Origin: Paracandidimonas soli
Lineage (GTDB): Bacteria; Pseudomonadota; Gammaproteobacteria; Burkholderiales; Burkholderiaceae_B
Length of the DNA: 64,000 nt
Assembly (NCBI RefSeq): GCF_004342005.1
Contig: NZ_SMBX01000002.1
Coordinates: 372,001-436,000, forward strand
Reading direction: 5' to 3'
Shown piece after piece: positions 63,368-64,000 of this stretch. The first letter of the stretch is position 1, and every line of letters begins with the position of its first letter. The notes beneath the pieces are model-generated. The model was not told where the DNA came from and searched no databases. It saw only the letters and a program-made list of their open reading frames with translations. The position numbers were made by a program, and so were the translations under genes.

Positions 63368-64000
63368 TCAGGCCGGCAGACTTTCGATGGCAGCCTGGAT
63401 GGCGGCCGCCAAGCGTTGCACGAGCATGTCTATTTCGTTTTCCGTAATAATAAACGGAGGCGCAAGCAAAATGTGGTCTCCTTGACGTCCATCAATAGTT
63501 CCCCCCATAGGGTAAACCATGAGGCCACGGGCAAAAGCCTCGCGTTTGACGCGCGCATGCAGTTGCAGGGCGGGGTCGAATACCTGTTTCGTTGCGCGAT
63601 CTTTCACCAGTTCCAGGCCGAAGAACAGCCCGCGGCCGCGTATGTCCCCGACATGGGGATGGCCGCTGAAGCGTTCGCGCAGCTCTTGCTGCAGCACCAG
63701 GCTCAGCTGGCGTACGCGCTCCAGCAGGTTTTCGTCGCGGATGACGTTCTGCACGGCCAGCGCGGCGGCGCAGGCCGTGGCATGGCCAATGTAAGTGTGT
63801 CCGTGCTGGAAGAAGCCGGTGCCTTTCTGCATGGCATCGGCAATGCGCTTTTGCACGACGACGGCGCCGATGGGCTGGTAGCCGCCGCCCAGGCCCTTGG
63901 CGATGGTGATGAGATCGGGGACGATGTCTTCCTGTTCGACGGCATACAGCGTGCCGGTGCGGCCCATGCCGCACATGACTTCGTCGGCGATCAGCAGGAT
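63368..64000 (-). CDS. Class III PLP-dependent aminotransferase (N-terminus beyond window)
   Basis: The C-terminal 210 residues of a class III (omega) aminotransferase. LLIADEVMCGMGRTG carries the PLP-stacking Asp, ITIAKGLGGGYQPIGAVVV contains the Schiff-base Lys, and FFQHGHTYIGHATACAAALA and IRGRGLFFGLELVKD are family-typical. The N-terminal half lies off the right edge. It is encoded upstream of the TAXI-TRAP operon on the same strand with 111 nt between, so transport and transamination of one compound is plausible. Substrate unknown. Confidence 0.9.
   Translation of the reverse strand: MLLIADEVMCGMGRTGTLYAVEQEDIVPDLITIAKGLGGGYQPIGAVVVQKRIADAMQKGTGFFQHGHTYIGHATACAAALAVQNVIRDENLLERVRQLSLVLQQELRERFSGHPHVGDIRGRGLFFGLELVKDRATKQVFDPALQLHARVKREAFARGLMVYPMGGTIDGRQGDHILLAPPFIITENEIDMLVQRLAAAIQAAIESLPA

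Overview
The window looks like a chromosomal segment of a high-GC betaproteobacterium of the family Alcaligenaceae (Bordetella / Achromobacter / Alcaligenes relatives). This is inferred from Bug-type tripartite-tricarboxylate receptors, a TAXI-type TRAP system, gene orders typical of that group (exbB-exbD-lpxK-trm112-kdsB-adk; ribF-ileS-lspA-coaBC-dut; fkpB-ispH) and protein flavour. No tRNA, rRNA, prophage, transposase or CRISPR array was seen.

Layout. 1-4.2 kb: end of an OmpR-type response regulator, radC, then fkpB-ispH and a YdgA-like protein. 4.2-7.4 kb: carboxy(nor)spermidine dehydrogenase and decarboxylase (alternative spermidine route) and a TetR regulator. 7.6-10.1 kb: ahpC-ahpF peroxide reductase behind an OxyR-like site. 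10.4-16.8 kb: a minus-strand catabolic operon (pcaI, pcaJ, SDR, Bug receptor, pcaF, 3-hydroxyacyl-CoA dehydrogenase, IclR regulator) that should turn 3-oxoadipate or 3-hydroxyadipyl-CoA into succinyl-CoA plus acetyl-CoA. 17.2-25.9 kb: rpsT, murJ, an HSD10-like dehydrogenase, adk, kdsB, a Trm112 protein too short for a 60-codon cut-off, lpxK, exbD, exbB, xseA. 25.9-34.9 kb: DUF192 protein, cold-shock protein, clpS-clpA, pqiABC, rlmD. 34.9-47.8 kb: aldo/keto reductase, dut-coaBC-lspA-ileS-ribF, purN-rsmB, a fatty acid desaturase and a UvrD-type helicase.

48.1-56.9 kb is the most interesting part, an oxygen-limitation module: a DUF2249 protein with a His-rich polytopic membrane protein behind an FNR-like box, a nitronate-monooxygenase-family flavoprotein, ubiU-ubiV-ubiT (oxygen-independent ubiquinone synthesis), and nrdD - small glycyl-radical ORF - nrdG (class III ribonucleotide reductase). 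The reductase is encoded in two pieces: the large protein stops after its C-terminal CxxC, and the glycyl-radical loop sits on a separate 65-residue ORF. Its promoter combines a consensus-like sigma70 site, two NrdR boxes 30 bp apart and an FNR-like box.

56.9-64 kb: a secreted SAM-methyltransferase-like protein, an MFS exporter, a TRAP-TAXI importer and the end of a class III aminotransferase. A family of roughly 81-88 bp intergenic repeats recurs at five loci. One copy supplies the ribosome-binding site of xseA, and another is inserted in frame in the leader of the methyltransferase. All functional statements come from reading motifs; no database search was run.
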